Part shown: positions 34,573 through 45,895 of the stretch, one piece after another | Layout of the letters: every line of letters begins with the position of its first letter | Position numbering within the stretch: position 1 is the first letter of the stretch | Assembly: GCA_023159155.1 (NCBI GenBank) | Contig: JAJNNX010000008.1 | Span: 186,001 to 250,000, forward strand | Reading direction: 5' to 3' | Source of the DNA: Ustulina deusta | Lineage: Eukaryota > Ascomycota > Sordariomycetes > Xylariales > Xylariaceae | DNA length: 64,000 nucleotides | Translations under genes and position numbers: made by a program | The notes under the pieces: model-generated | Databases searched by the model: none | Told to the model about the DNA's origin: nothing | Seen by the model: the letters and a program-made list of their open reading frames with translations, nothing else

Positions 34573-36508
34573 TATGGAATGGAACCTAACTCAAACGAGA
34601 AAAACAAGTCAGGAGCCAATGAGAGCAATACGGGCGACTACCGTGTACGAGAACTGAACGAAACCGACAGTTCCCTCGACTTATCAGAACCTTCAGCAAC
34701 GTCAATCGTGTATTATATAATCAAACTTAAAAGTTTGGAGAGAAAGATTACATAAAAGCTGATCAACATGATGATTCACCCCAGCTAGACTGAGCAGCTG
34801 GGATCCTCATAAGTGATAAAATCTGCATCTTTGATATCGCATCACAAACCCTCGAGTCCTGGGCCTAGGAGAGATCGGGGGGTTAATAATAGAAATCCGA
34901 TTTCTATGTTACGAGGTGCAAACTCCACAGTCTTGTGTAGAGCCTGAGGGCAACTTTCGAACACTCGGTCGCCCGCAAGAGAGAGGGGAGGGGAAAAGCG
35001 GACGAAGCGGGGTAGTTTGAATATGTAAGGAGCAAAATGTGTAGTACATCTCGGCATGGCAGGCACGGAACGGCACGGTAAAGGTACGATAAGGTATTTG
35101 CATCGCATGGTATTACACGGCATAATTAGCATGGCTTTTGCGCAACACACGGGCACATTTGTCGGAGAATTTTGACTCAAGTTTCAATATTACCTTCCGT
35201 TTTTAGCAGTGAAGGTGCAAGTAAAAAGGTTTACCTGAGTTGAGGTAGATGCGAGATCGCCACAACAAAGGCAAGGCTAGGGCTTAGGATGTGTGCGCCC
35301 GCCGGGTAATGAAATATTGGATGATTCGAATCTTGCCACAGACTTGCCACACTCTTCGCTACGACGTATCGGTCGGCTCATCTGATGCCAGATGGATTAG
35401 ATACGAAGAAAAGGAGCGTGGACGTAAAACTATGAGCCAACTCGGACGTTTCACTTAATATCAACTCACCCAGAATATCTCCATCTCCTGACCGGGAGGG
35501 GATAAGATGAAATGAAGCACGACTTCGGTGCGCATATTCAAGGGTCTTATACTTGTCTCGCCCATGCCGAATGGCCACGAATAAAGCCGGGAACACGGGG
35601 TTCCTGTCATCGATGCAAGCACGTTGCGGCCGGAACTGTATGGTTGCACCTGATTCGCTTATTATTATTATGATTATGGGTAAGATTTTTTTTTTCGCCC
35701 GTATTTTCACCAACATGTTGTTGGTTGGTGGAGCTTCTTCGTGTAATCGATGCCAGCCTCACAGATAACGACAGGACAAAATATAGAAAGCTATCATTAT
35801 TTCCTCGCTATTTGGGGGGGGTATATATAAGTAGGATGATATATGTATGCTACCTAGTTCGGGCTGCCTGCTGGAATTCTGACTTTTGTTTTTCCTTCAC
35901 CTCGACTCTCCGATCGCAGCAACCCGTCCGCAGCGGTGAGCGAGCTACCTAGCTCATTGGTTGGGAGAGATGAGGTGTTTTAGATAGCCCCGAGACAAAC
36001 ATGAGCTTGACAGACGAGACGGCTCGCGCTTGCCGAGCTATAGGTATACGCCCCTCTCCCCCTTCTCATCCCCAACGCGGAGCTTGAAATTATGTCTCAG
36101 AGTGAAACGCTGTGAAGTGATTGAAAAAACGTCCTGATTGGTGTCGAGGGCACGCCCTGGCTGGCGACCTGGTCGCGCGCGCGCTCTCCTGTATTCCTTG
36201 CTGATAATTGACGGCATTAATGTGGTAGATAATTAATTGCCTGTCGGCTGGGGGGGTTCGGCGGGCTGTGCTGTAATATGCCTGCCTGCCTGCCGCCGTG
36301 CGGTCGAACATGGATGTGTAGTGTAGTGTACACACCCCTTGTTCGGAGAGCCAGGTCTGACGAAGTAGATGACAATGAAACCACAATCTGATCTACCCAT
36401 GGTTCGTTCTTTTTTTCCGAGCCCATCCGCCTGGGTAGCGGCGCTCATGTCTTCGTTATCATGGCAAATCCCAAATGGATCCGTTTGAGAGAGAATATTT
36501 CCAACGCC
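34573..36508. other. Intergenic region between the DENN gene and YPI1
   Basis: These are the 3' flanks of two convergent genes. Two-strand overlapping frames near 34.9-35.7 kb and 36.1-36.45 kb are not recognisable. A T9 run (35687-35695) and a G8 run near 35813-35820 are the only marked simple sequences. No gene is seen. Confidence 0.45.
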
Positions 36509-37152
36509 TCATGCAGTGAGCTTTGGACCCGGGCCCGAACCAGACGGACCCCCGCCATCGCCTCGCGGCTTTGGCCGTGGTTGCTTCTCGTATGCGTTCG
36601 GACTCGGCCGACGGGCGGGCTTACGTTTCTTGCCGTCTCGTTCGCCCCTGCCGCCGCGTTCTGAATGGTCGTGTTCGTGTCCACGCGCGCAATCCGGCGC
36701 ATGCCGCTCCCTCGCCCTGCGCTGTGCAAGCGCCCGCTCGCGCGCATCGTAGTCGGGATCCGACTCCGAATCCGAGGAATCCGAAGACGAATCGGACGAC
36801 GACTCGTCCGAGGACTCGCCGACGGCTCTCGGCGCATGGTATATGCAGCAGACTACGGTCGCGTAGCCATTAGTAAAGTGACCGAGACCCCGGATCTCAC
36901 GCGAGCGGTGGCGAACAAACCTTTCGAGCTCTTGCGCCCTAGTCCCTCGTTGTCCACGACATCCTCGGCCCACTGGACGCGGTGTGCGGAGGGCGGATGG
37001 GCACCGCGTAGACGCAGGATTGCCGGTGCCGATAGCGCGGGTGCCGTGGTCCTTGTCTGGGTTGCGGAACCCGAAGGCGCCTCGACGCGTGTCTGGACCT
37101 GGGTGTGCGAGCCGGAGCCGCTCACTTGTTGTCGCGGCCTCTCCCCCGACAT
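36509..37152 (-). CDS. YPI1: Type 1 protein phosphatase regulator Ypi1 (inhibitor-3 family)
   Basis: Ypi1/inhibitor-3 binds the PP1 catalytic subunit (Glc7) and controls its nuclear functions. Exons on the minus strand: 37152-36921 and 36852-36509, giving 191 residues. The intron (36920-36853, 68 bp) uses GTTTGT, a TACTAAT-like branch and GTAG, and sits inside the family core: joining ..NEGLGRKSSK to VCCIYHAPRAVGES rebuilds the diagnostic block. The upstream part of that block, HRVQWAEDVVDNEG, carries the RVxF-like PP1-docking motif (RVQW). After the core come acidic SSDSSSDSSDSESD-type repeats and a basic, Gly-rich tail; most of the protein should be disordered. Start: the ATG that opens MSGERPRQQVSG. 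The frame upstream of it runs through a GT repeat and is leader, not coding. Confidence 0.92.
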
Positions 37153-37181
37153 CGCGGTCTCTGGTGGGTGTTGGGTGTTGG

Positions 37182-37213
<32 letters not shown>

Positions 37214-37988
37214 GTGTATCCTGGGCGGACTCGGCGATGGAGGAAAGCCGGACGAAAAGGCCGGCTCAATCAATTAATGTCGCTTTATTTCGGTTGTAGC
37301 TGGGAGATGTCAGGATTCCATCCGGCTGTGGTAATTTAGTGTTTCTAGCGCGAACTATTTCGGTGTCCGTCCCATGTATCCTGATGCGCGGTTGGGAGCG
37401 GTCGACAAGGCAACGGACTTGTCTACAGTAAATGGCAAAGCGAAGTAAAAAAAACAGTCGTGTCAATGAGGGGCAACGTTGTTTGTTGCGTTCACAGAGC
37501 TGCCCCCTCCTTAGTCGTTAATTGGAGAGTGGCATGCACCTATAGCGTATTTTCAACCTTCTGCAGGCAAGATGACGTAGTTGTTTAACAAAGGATGTCT
37601 GAAAAACAAGCGGCTGTCCATGTTATAATCAGCTCCACGAACTGAGCTTATAGTCTAAATTATTTAATTTGCCCCTCGCTTTATCAAACCTTATCAGTTG
37701 ATATTTTGGTCGGATCTAGCCGGGCTAGCTTACCTATAAGCTGGGCAAGGGGTTAACGCTTTTTCTACTCTCCCACTTCTTCCATGACCAGTTTGGCAAG
37801 CCATTGGAACGCGAATTGAAGTCATTATCGTTTTCAGTTTCGTAGTATACATGTAGTCTAACGTTTATACAAATTTAGAGTGTATGCCACTCATTATATA
37901 GCGATGTACAAGTTGAGATTAGGATTACAAGTGTACCTCTGACTCCCTCTCCTTCTTGACTCGGATGTGGCCGTAGCACCTAAGCTCC
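37153..37988. other. YPI1 promoter and Gep3 3' flank
   Basis: This is a head-to-tail arrangement of two minus-strand genes. No gene is seen between them apart from the microsatellite. Confidence 0.45.
37182..37218 (+). repeat. GT/TATG microsatellite in the YPI1 leader
   Basis: An uninterrupted GT tract followed by TATG/TGTG variants lies 30 bp upstream of the YPI1 ATG. On the transcript it is a CA/TACA repeat in the 5' UTR or core promoter. It is likely length-polymorphic and could tune expression. Confidence 0.75.
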
Positions 37989-40142
37989 TCACTCACGCCT
38001 GAGTTTCTTCTCAAGTTTCTTAGCGCCTTTCATGCTCTTCCTCGGTCTTGATCTCCGCGATTCGGCTGTGACTCTGGGCTTATTCAGCATCCAGCCGTTC
38101 ATTGGTTTACGGTAAGAAATGAACTTCCCTTCCGGGCTGTACACATCCACGATAGGCCAGTTCAGCTCGCCCTCTTTCTCCTGCCCCGTCGGCGGAGGGA
38201 GTGGTAGTCTCTGGTTTTTCGCGTCTTTCGCCATAGCTTCGAGTCGCTCCATGGCTGATAATTCGTTGCCGAGTTCAGTATCCACCTCTGGTTCTTCCGC
38301 CTCTAGCAGAGCTTTGCGCGCAAATAAATCTTTTGTACGAACTTGGGCAACTATCTCCACCCATCCGACCCCCTCAATTAGAATGTCGGTTGAGAGTACA
38401 CGGTATGGGAGACGCTCTACATCCAGGCCAACAGCACTCTTCCTTGTTAGTGGCCCTGTCCGCTGTTTTGTCACATCCCATTTGAGCTCATAGGAGCCTG
38501 CGAGCTTTGTCTGGCCTCCAGTACCAGGCAAGGCAATATTCTCAACATTAACCTCGCCTGTCTGGTTTTGTATGCCGATGGCTTTATCGGTCCTGCACAC
38601 ATGGGGTTCGATAGGTGTAAAGGCGTATGTCAGCATGATGGGGGCCGGCTCGCGAGGAGTTATTCGAATGAATCCCCCTAAAAGCAACGATTGACCCGGC
38701 CTCAGTGTCATTTGTTCCGGCACAATGCGGGATTGCATCAAGAGGGACAGGCGGTGCTCTTTGCTAACATGACGCTCTAGGCTAGTCCTCTCCAGGCCGG
38801 GTAGATCAATCAATTCACCCCGGCCGTTACCGAATGGAACTCGGATAGGTGACGCTGTTGTCCCCGGTAGGTCCGAGACTAGTGGCATCTCAGGGTACTG
38901 GGTTTCCTTAGGGGCAGGGGGTAACAACGAGTATTCATCCAAAAGACCATCTTGGACTGGACCGTCGTTCTTGGAATGCGCATCATCTTGGATCTCCTCA
39001 GCCGGCACAGCTAACTCCTTATTAGCCTTTGCTTCCATATCGACCGTAATTTGGTGTTTCGAAGGATCCCAGTCCATCCTTCCTTTCGGAAATACAGCCT
39101 CAAAGAGTAGACTTTTCCCTACGTTGGCTTTACCCAACATCCAGCCCCCCCCGCCTCGTTTCCAAATGTCTTCTTTCAACTCTTTAGTCCACCAAGCCCT
39201 CCTTGCACTAACTGCTCTGATGTTTCCTAATCGGACGTTGTCCCCGAAGCGTCCCAGCGCATCTCGGAGTACCTCTCGCAAATACGGGAAAAGGGTGTCT
39301 ACCTGAGGTTTCGTCGGTGCTAGTAGATCTGCTCGGGTTATTACGAAGCTTATGTCGGTCTTCTGGCCGTGATAGAATCGCCCTGCTCTCGATCGACGAT
39401 TTTTCGAACGCAATGGCATAGTATCAAGGAATTGTGATATTTTAGGCACCAAGGACATAGGGAAATCGGCAGCGTCGAGAACGTGATAGACGTGGTTGTA
39501 TTTGTAGGGTGACTCAAGCAACGTGTCGTGAATGGACTCGATACTCGGGTGGTAGATCGACTGTCCAGTGTGGTGATGCAGTAGGTAGTGACATCTATCG
39601 CAGAGTGGCTTCTTCGGCGGAGCCTGCGGCGTTGTGTCGGCAGGAGGGAGACCGAGGGCCAGCGCCTGCACGTCAACACCTTGCTTCTCTAGTTCCTTTG
39701 CATCAAGTTGCCTTAGCGCATCTTCGTAGATTTTGTCTTCACGTTGTGAGCGGTAGGACGGCCCGTCAACGCCAAGATATTTCTTGACAGCACTGCGACT
39801 CAAGTCAAAGTAGCCGGGCTGGTCGAGGTGAGAAGTCTGCGACAGAGCGCCACATCCTCTGCATTGTCTTGGAAGGGTCTTGGCGGCGAGGGATGGAGCA
39901 ACTGGAGGATTTAATGCAGGAGAAATGGTTGTCGAAGAATCAGCCAGCGCATGCATGCACCGCCTTGATGTCGTCCATGGCGCACGTCGAAGTCGTGACA
40001 GGGCTTGGGCACCGGGGCGCGGAAGATAGCAACTCGTCGTTCGGACTGATGGACAGAGAAAAACGGGCAGTTCTAGCTTTGTAGGTTTCTCGGAAAGATT
40101 AAGGGCATTATTGAGCCATCTCGTGGCTGAGGCGCGGTGCAT
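37989..40142 (-). CDS. GEP3: Mitochondrial circularly permuted GTPase, Gep3-like
   Basis: Yeast Gep3 (FMP38), related to bacterial YqeH, is a mitochondrial GTPase implicated in ribosome biogenesis and prohibitin genetics. This is one exon; from the ATG at 40142 it gives 717 residues. An in-frame ATG at 40226 would add 28 residues, but MHRASATRW already looks like a presequence. A zinc-binding pair is split over CRGCG and CDRCHYLLHHHTG near residues 115-210, as in YqeH. G motifs occur in permuted order: VITRADLLAP (G4), then MLGKANVGKS (Walker A/G1), then DLPGTTASP (G3). That order identifies the permuted YlqF/YqeH class. The C-terminus carries the family's beta domain and a Lys/Arg-rich tail (RPRKSMKGAKKLEKKLRRE). 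It diverges from GET2 across 460 bp. Confidence 0.9.
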   Translation of the reverse strand: MHRASATRWLNNALNLSEKPTKLELPVFLCPSVRTTSCYLPRPGAQALSRLRRAPWTTSRRCMHALADSSTTISPALNPPVAPSLAAKTLPRQCRGCGALSQTSHLDQPGYFDLSRSAVKKYLGVDGPSYRSQREDKIYEDALRQLDAKELEKQGVDVQALALGLPPADTTPQAPPKKPLCDRCHYLLHHHTGQSIYHPSIESIHDTLLESPYKYNHVYHVLDAADFPMSLVPKISQFLDTMPLRSKNRRSRAGRFYHGQKTDISFVITRADLLAPTKPQVDTLFPYLREVLRDALGRFGDNVRLGNIRAVSARRAWWTKELKEDIWKRGGGGWMLGKANVGKSLLFEAVFPKGRMDWDPSKHQITVDMEAKANKELAVPAEEIQDDAHSKNDGPVQDGLLDEYSLLPPAPKETQYPEMPLVSDLPGTTASPIRVPFGNGRGELIDLPGLERTSLERHVSKEHRLSLLMQSRIVPEQMTLRPGQSLLLGGFIRITPREPAPIMLTYAFTPIEPHVCRTDKAIGIQNQTGEVNVENIALPGTGGQTKLAGSYELKWDVTKQRTGPLTRKSAVGLDVERLPYRVLSTDILIEGVGWVEIVAQVRTKDLFARKALLEAEEPEVDTELGNELSAMERLEAMAKDAKNQRLPLPPPTGQEKEGELNWPIVDVYSPEGKFISYRKPMNGWMLNKPRVTAESRRSRPRKSMKGAKKLEKKLRRE

Positions 40143-40602
40143 GGTCCTTCTAGAAGGAAGGAGTGCGTTCAGGTTGAAGGAAAAAAGAAAGGATGTCCCA
40201 AAATTTTTAGGCCTTGCGCGCAACAACGCGGCGCTGTGACGTTTTGCAGCTATAACCCCTGTAATTGCAATGAGATTTAGTGTAGCCCGCTACCTAGTCA
40301 AGACCCTTGCCTGCCGCGAGACCGTTGGGACTAAGCCCTGTAGGTGCCCAATCGATAAAGCCCCGCAGGTCCTCCCACATCATCCATGGTGGTGTGCTGT
40401 AACTCCGAGGTCCTCACACGTGGGCTTTCATCAGTCACCATTCACAACGCTCCGATCCAATTACCTAATCTTTAATACTTCCTTGACGTGCAAGCAGACA
40501 ACCGAACAATAACCACTCCAGCTGTAACCCTAAATCCCCGCCGACACATTTCGACAGACTGTTGCAATCTTCCTATCACCTGGCTACCTAAGCTCAACGA
40601 CT
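40143..40602. other. Bidirectional promoter between GEP3 and GET2
   Basis: 460 bp separate the two divergent starts. I see no strong named motif, and no gene. Confidence 0.45.
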
Positions 40603-41710
40603 ATGACTACAGGCGTGTCCTCGTCCGAAGACGCCGCCGCAGCTCGCGCGGCCGAGCAAGCTCGCCTGCGCAAACAACGCCGGGAAGCCAAGATCAAGGC
40701 TGGGGGGTCTTCGAGGCTGGACAAGATTACAGGCTTAGGTGGTGGTGTTCCAAAGGCTCAGTGTATGTCTGTCTTATGCATCCAACCTCACTCCAGTCTA
40801 ATCACCACTGTCAACAGCGTCTCCCACTCAACCGCCACCAAGTGCCGAATCGACACCCTCCAACCCTGCCGCCACTGCTGCGACGGGTGTTGCTCCAGAC
40901 AATCATGCCGACCCTGACGAAGTCGACATTTCTCAGCACTACTATGCTCCGCAAACCACAGCCCGCCCACCCCAGAGCGACCCCTCGAATCTGTCCGAAG
41001 CACAGCTCCGCCAGATGATGCTCGGCTTCGACCAGCCCTCATCCGCCGGCTCTGGCTCGCCGCCACCTCGCACTGGTAATCCCTTTTTCGACCGCTCCTC
41101 GCCCATGGCTGGTACGGAAGGTATGGGGGGTGCGGCGGGTGTGGATCAAGACCCAATGATGCAGATGCTCCAGAAGATGATGGCAGGTGGCATGCCCGGC
41201 GGGGCTGACGGTAGCAACCCGTTTGCAGGGATGGGACTCGAATCGCTCTTAGGCGGAGCAGGCGGACCCAATCCGACGCAACAAGGCCAGCAGGCTGAAC
41301 CGAACAAAGCTACAAATCTCTGGCGCATCCTCCATGCCATATTCGCCTTGGGACTAGGCATCTATGTGGCGTTCTCCACAACATTTACCGGAACCAAGGT
41401 TGAACGAGACACAGATGACCTACAGAGCACAGGCGTGTTAGGCGCGCAAAACCTCGAGCAGGCGCGTGCATGGTTCTTTTACGTCTTCACGAGTGTTGAG
41501 GCGGTGCTTCTGACATCCCGGTATATGATGGAACGGGGGGCTGGCTTCACCCCATCAGGCTGGACATGGACTATCACGGGCATGCTATCGGATCCGATCA
41601 GAGGCTATGCGCGCCATGCACTCCGGTACGCACAGATCTTCACCACCGTACGGAACGATGCACTTTTCTGTGTTTTTGTAATGGGCGTGTGCTGCTTATT
41701 ACGATCGTAA
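40603..41710 (+). CDS. GET2: GET complex subunit Get2-like, ER membrane receptor for Get3
   Basis: Get2 with Get1 receives tail-anchored proteins from the ATPase Get3 at the ER membrane. Exons 40603-40762 and 40818-41710 give 350 residues; the 55-bp intron starts GTATGT and ends CAACAG. The N-terminus contains a basic cluster (ARLRKQRREAKIKAGGSSRLDKI) matching the Get3-docking helix of Get2. A long Pro/Gly/Met-rich linker with QMLQKMMAGGMPGG follows. Three membrane spans end the protein: about NLWRILHAIFALGLGIYVAF, AWFFYVFTSVEAVLLTS and LFCVFVMGVCCLL. That layout (basic N-terminus, linker, three spans) matches fungal Get2/Sgt-like CAML-type receptors. No other family fits better. Confidence 0.87.
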
Positions 41711-42061
41711 GTCCTGGGATGGCAACCTCGTTGTAACTCGGTTAAAAACAAGGTGTTCATATTATACTCCGCATTAATTCTCATGCCGCAAAGCCTTTAG
41801 CCTATGTGATTAATTATGATAATGCATGAGCATCTAGCTCTAGCTAGGTTACCCCTCGTCTTCTTGATAGAAACTCTCTGATCCTATCATCCGAATACAC
41901 CATTTACTACACTTCGGCCAGCTACATAGCTGGCACTATTTATAATAACGTGCGACTTTCAAATTCCCAAATCACTTTCTATTTGTCCGTTATGTATTCC
42001 GCGCCCTTACTAAATGCCATACTACCGCTCATGTTAATATTAATGATATCCTTCTTCATAG
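41711..42061. other. Short convergent 3' region
   Basis: It holds the 3' flanks of GET2 and the downstream minus-strand gene. Nothing else is seen. Confidence 0.4.
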
Positions 42062-43409
42062 TTATACCAGCTCGATCACGTGACCATTCTTAATGGCATC
42101 GATGTCCTGCTTGCCAAAGGGATCCTTTTCAGTAAACGAAGCCGCCTTGCGCTGGGCAGGTGGCCACGTCGTGACGTCGTAGTCGTCACCGCCGATCTTG
42201 GGCGCACCCCTGTAAAAGTGTGAGCTCCCATAGTTCTTGACGTACTTCTTGAGCGCCGCCTTCCAACCCCAGGGGTCTTTGTCATCTTTCCCGGGCAGCT
42301 CGACGTCGCCGACAGCCTGGGCCATCAATTCCTCGATGTCGGCGGGTCCGCGGAGAGTGACGCCCCGCTTGTTGGCGTACGTCAGAACCGCGTCCTCGTA
42401 GTAATCGGGCTGGAACTTCAGCTTGCTCGTGTAGTTCTCCCGGTCGTCGTCTTGGATGATGTCTTCTGCCCGCTGGCTCGACGCAAGGGCCATGTACATC
42501 GCCATGGGAGACTCTGCACCGCGGTTGCGTCGCCTACGAGATCAAGCTCGTCGAGCTGCGCGAGCATCGCGAGGAACATGCGTCCGACGAGTCGCGCGAC
42601 TTCATGTACTCTGTCGCTATCGTCAATGCTGCACACATGTTAGTTTCGAAGGTGAAACCGTTGCGCCGCGAAGTGTCGTGAAATTGAGGTTTGTGATCAA
42701 GGTGAAAGGGGAGAAAAGCAAATGCTACGCACAGGGCAAAGAATTGGCCGGCGCAATACGAAAGCCAATGGACAGCGCATTCGCAGACGGCCCATTGCTC
42801 GCGCCACTCGCCACGCTGCTCTTTTCTAGCGTCCTCGAAGTCGAGGAATAGATTCTCCAGGACTTCCATTGAGCCGTAGACGACGTGGTCGTTGAAGGTG
42901 CACATGGCGAAGTTGTCTGGCTCTCGTAGGAAGACGTGGAGAAACTGGGTCACAAACTTGCTGTGACCTGCCCAGCTGATAACCCAGGGGTGTTTGGGGT
43001 TTGAGTCGAAAGGCTTGAAGCAGTGACAGCGCTTCTTCTGGCAGCGGGGTCCTAGTCGTATTGCGCTGTCGTCCCCTTCTTCTTCTTCTTCTTCTCCTTC
43101 CTCCTCATCTTCATCCTCATCGGATTTGTCTCCATTCCCGAAATCTGCATCACTGTCGTGGTCGCTGTCATCATCATCTTCGTCATCGAGCCTGAGGTGA
43201 TAAGCCAAGCAGAGGGTGATGTACGCGTATGCCGTCTCCTCATCCTGCCAGACTTTCCGGTAGTCGGCTTCAGCATTCGCGGATGCGGACACGGCTGACC
43301 AACGCTTGCTGCGAGGTGGCTCGGATGCGGGCTCGGTTGACGGCGCTGCAGACTTGGCCTTTTTTTTGGCCGGACCGCTGGAGCCCGTGGACTTGCGTTT
43401 CGGTGGCAT
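42062..43409 (-). CDS. Conserved-looking acidic protein of unknown function, with an apparent frame break
   Basis: I do not recognise the family. Exon 1 runs 43409-42733 and starts MPPKRKSTGSSGPAKKK, a basic nuclear-localisation-like N-terminus. It continues into a long Asp/Glu tract (about residues 100-140), then CQKKRCHCFKPFDSNPKHPW and a hydrophobic, Trp-rich helical part. The intron 42732-42629 (GTGCGT..GTGCAG) joins ..GQFFAL to IDDSDRVHEVARLVGRMF. The frame then fails between about 42545 and 42505: the downstream frame (AMYMALASSQRAEDI ... GHVIELV) is clearly coding but offset by two bases. An AGAG where AG would fit lies at about 42511-42515. With two bases less the gene would be about 413 residues. 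Alternatives are an unrecognised intron or a sequence error. The start is chosen at MPPKRK; 29 upstream in-frame codons look like leader. Confidence 0.65.
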
Positions 43410-44352
43410 ACTGAATAACCGGGGCTTCGTAAAATGAATGCAACGTGAATTCTTGAATGAAACACGTGGGAGATTGGAGTTCAACGTATGTCTCACTGGT
43501 GCTTGAAGGATGGCATAATCAAGGTGGCAGATATCTCAAGTTTTTAAGAGGGTGCTGACGACCACTACTACTTTAGCAGAGAACTGCATCTGGAAGAATT
43601 AATTAAATATAATTACCGTAATCACCAGTTGTCGCGACTTCACGCGTCTTGCAAGGTCCACTGACGTCATATCACCAGACCTCATTCGACAGAGCACACA
43701 GGTACTGGAACTTCCCGCCCTCGGCACAATAGGAGAGTGCGGGTGATGTCCAAGTCAATAACTAAGCTCCTACTCACGGCAGAATAAATCTTCAAATCCT
43801 AAGCATTCTTCTATGAAGTGTATACCAGAATACCATCAATTGTGTTAGGTAACTTAATATAACCAATGTAGTTGAAAAGCTTTGGTGGATACAATGCCAG
43901 GAAACGGCCTTCCCGGAAAAGAAAATCCGAATCATAATTCATGCTTTCTTTCTCTTTTTTTTTTTTTTAAAAACCCCCCAAATTGATGTGTCAGATAAGT
44001 GTGCCAGATACCAATACAGGTACCATCAAGAGAGCATGCCGCCTTTCTAGCAAGCTGCTGTTAGGTAGGTACCTAGAGGGTGTGTTAGCAACCTAAGGTA
44101 CTCCGTAGGTTAAGTACTTACATAACTAAGTAGGTAGCTCGATGATGACTAAGCAAAATGACGTTGCCAGACCCTGAAAGAGCTAAGAAAAAGCTCCTAT
44201 TCGTGAACAAGAATGACCTTAAGCAACGCAAAACAACGTGACATATCGCCGCCGTCTAAGACCAAATTTGGTCCCTCCAATCCTACTTCCAACTGACCCT
44301 CCATTACATCTATCTCCACGTTCCGAATATCCGAAATTCCAGCCCCGTCACG
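43410..44352. other. Intergenic region, no gene seen
   Basis: It holds the divergent promoters of the acidic protein and the small membrane protein. A T11 run (43959-43969 area) and a GTTAGGTAGGTACCTAG palindromic element near 44060 are visible. Confidence 0.4.
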
Positions 44353-44574
44353 ATGCCGCGAATGCCAAAATTCTCACCTTACGGCGCAAGACCGAGGCGG
44401 TCCGCGCGACTCATCTTGGGATGGGTTATCGTACTCGTCCTGATCTTCGCCTTGACGTTTTACCTCACGTCGCGTGACGGCGAACCGTCGAAATTGGATA
44501 CGAAAGTTGTGCTGGATAAGATCAGGGGTCGGGGAGGATCATTGCGCGAGAAGACGTCTCGAGTCGTGCCTTGA
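44353..44574 (+). CDS. Small single-span membrane protein, 73 residues
   Basis: This frame has a good layout for a small membrane protein: a basic N-terminus (MPRMPKFSPYGARPRRSAR), one strong hydrophobic span (about 21-42, ILGWVIVLVLIFALTFYL) and a basic hydrophilic tail (KIRGRGGSLREKTSRVVP). The positive-inside rule predicts a cytosolic N-terminus. I do not recognise a named family. GC content is high across the frame and drops after the stop. It could be a full gene or the first exon of a longer one, but the TGA comes in GC-rich sequence without an obvious donor before it. Confidence 0.5.
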   Translation: MPRMPKFSPYGARPRRSARLILGWVIVLVLIFALTFYLTSRDGEPSKLDTKVVLDKIRGRGGSLREKTSRVVP

Positions 44575-45484
44575 CATGGACGACATCCATATACACAACT
44601 CGAGTGCTGCGCGGCGAGCGGAGAAAGGAATAGAAAAAGAGACGGCAGTGGAACTGGTGGGATGGGACGTGCCGAGCAATTGATGGACTCGGATACAGTT
44701 GCGAGTGTTTTCGCCAACAGGGGGTCCCAGGTCATTTCGCGGCCTATATTCTGGTGTTCTGGCAAATTCTAAGATCACTGCCGTGTAATCAGGACATATA
44801 ACTATCTCGTACATAGCACACACCCATGGGCGGATGTGTATTTACTCGGCGCGATGGCGTCGACGGATAGGTGATCGTTCCGCTGGTTGATCAACTTACC
44901 GCAAGTCGTCGAGAAGGCAGGCCGAACAACTATTCACCTGAATCGTGTTTCGAGCTTACGTCCCCGGCATTAAAATAGGTCTACTTCTTAAAACATCTCG
45001 GCCTTTGCACTACCTACATGTATGTCTAATTCGTCTCATCCATACAGTGCCAGTTGCCTGTCCTGACGGGGTTTTATGGCAGCTCGAAGCCCAGAGCGGG
45101 CTATTTAATATCTAGTAGTCGATTAAATATTCTTTCTCTGTGCGCAGTATCATATTGCCTGTCAGCTACGCTATAGTTACGCCTATGGTTTGCAGGATTA
45201 ACAAGTGTTCCACTCCGCTTACGCGTAGTTGTGTATTCCTCTATCCGCTCGCCACGACGAAATCGCGACTTGATATAGCCTACTTACAATATGATGCGGG
45301 GGGTATGGAAGGAAGAAAGCGGTGAAGAATCCACCAATCTCAATAATCACATAAAAAGCCAGACTCCTTCAACAACCGTTGTGCCATGTCCTGTACGCTT
45401 CGGAAGTAAATGTAAGCGAAGGTATGGAACTAAAATCCTCGATCCAAGCCTCCCCGGTCTAAATCCCCCCATGTCAATATGCGT
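44575..45484. other. Intergenic region, no gene seen
   Basis: These are the 3' flanks of two converging small genes. Short overlapping frames only. Confidence 0.4.
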
Positions 45485-45895
45485 CTATCGCTTGATTCTT
45501 CTCTCGTCCGCCTCGCGCACCTCGAGACAATCGTAACAAATCCCCTTCCAAATCGGAGGAAGCTTGGCGATTTCGAAGTCTTCGCCGCACTCCCCATAGG
45601 CTTGGTCATTAGCTACAACATCTATAGTAGCCAAAAGTCATCGTCAGTTAGAAAAAAAGAAAAATCGTATTCCTTTTCCCTCGACTCCCAAAGATTGACA
45701 AGCTAGATTTGGCCCAGTTGTTTGTTGGCTGGTTCCTACCTAGACTGCAGATTTGGTAGGGCATCTATCTCTAGTAGCATGGCTGGTTGTGTGTTGAGAG
45801 CACTTACCCAGGCATTTAAGGCGATCCGACTTTATTTTGCGGTATTTCTTGTCGCAGTCATGACAAAGCAGTTGCTGTTCCCAGTACCAACACAT
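45485..45895 (-). CDS. 74-residue Cys-rich protein (fungal MCxY-type small protein)
   Basis: This gene appears only after splicing. Exons on the minus strand are 45895-45808 and 45621-45485. The intron (45807-45622, 186 bp) starts GTAAGT, has a CTAACTGAC branch region and ends CTATAG, and closes exactly in phase, giving 74 codons and a stop. The protein opens MCWYWEQQLLCHDCDKKY and ends with KGICYDCLEVREADERRIK. Small fungal proteins that start MC(W/K)Y, contain two CxxC pairs and end in a charged helix are common in Pezizomycotina; their function is unknown. Here CHDC, KC, ECGED and CYDC could bind zinc or form disulfides. No signal peptide is present, which favours a zinc-binding intracellular protein. 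Confidence 0.65.

Noticed and set aside
36665..37339. 224-codon plus-strand frame over YPI1
   Set aside because: Antisense shadow of YPI1 running through the GT repeat; no family.
42515..42612. Intron proposed to explain the frame break in the acidic protein
   Set aside because: It would remove a well-formed helical segment (RLVGRMFLAMLAQLDELD); a two-base lesion explains the data more simply, though not proven.
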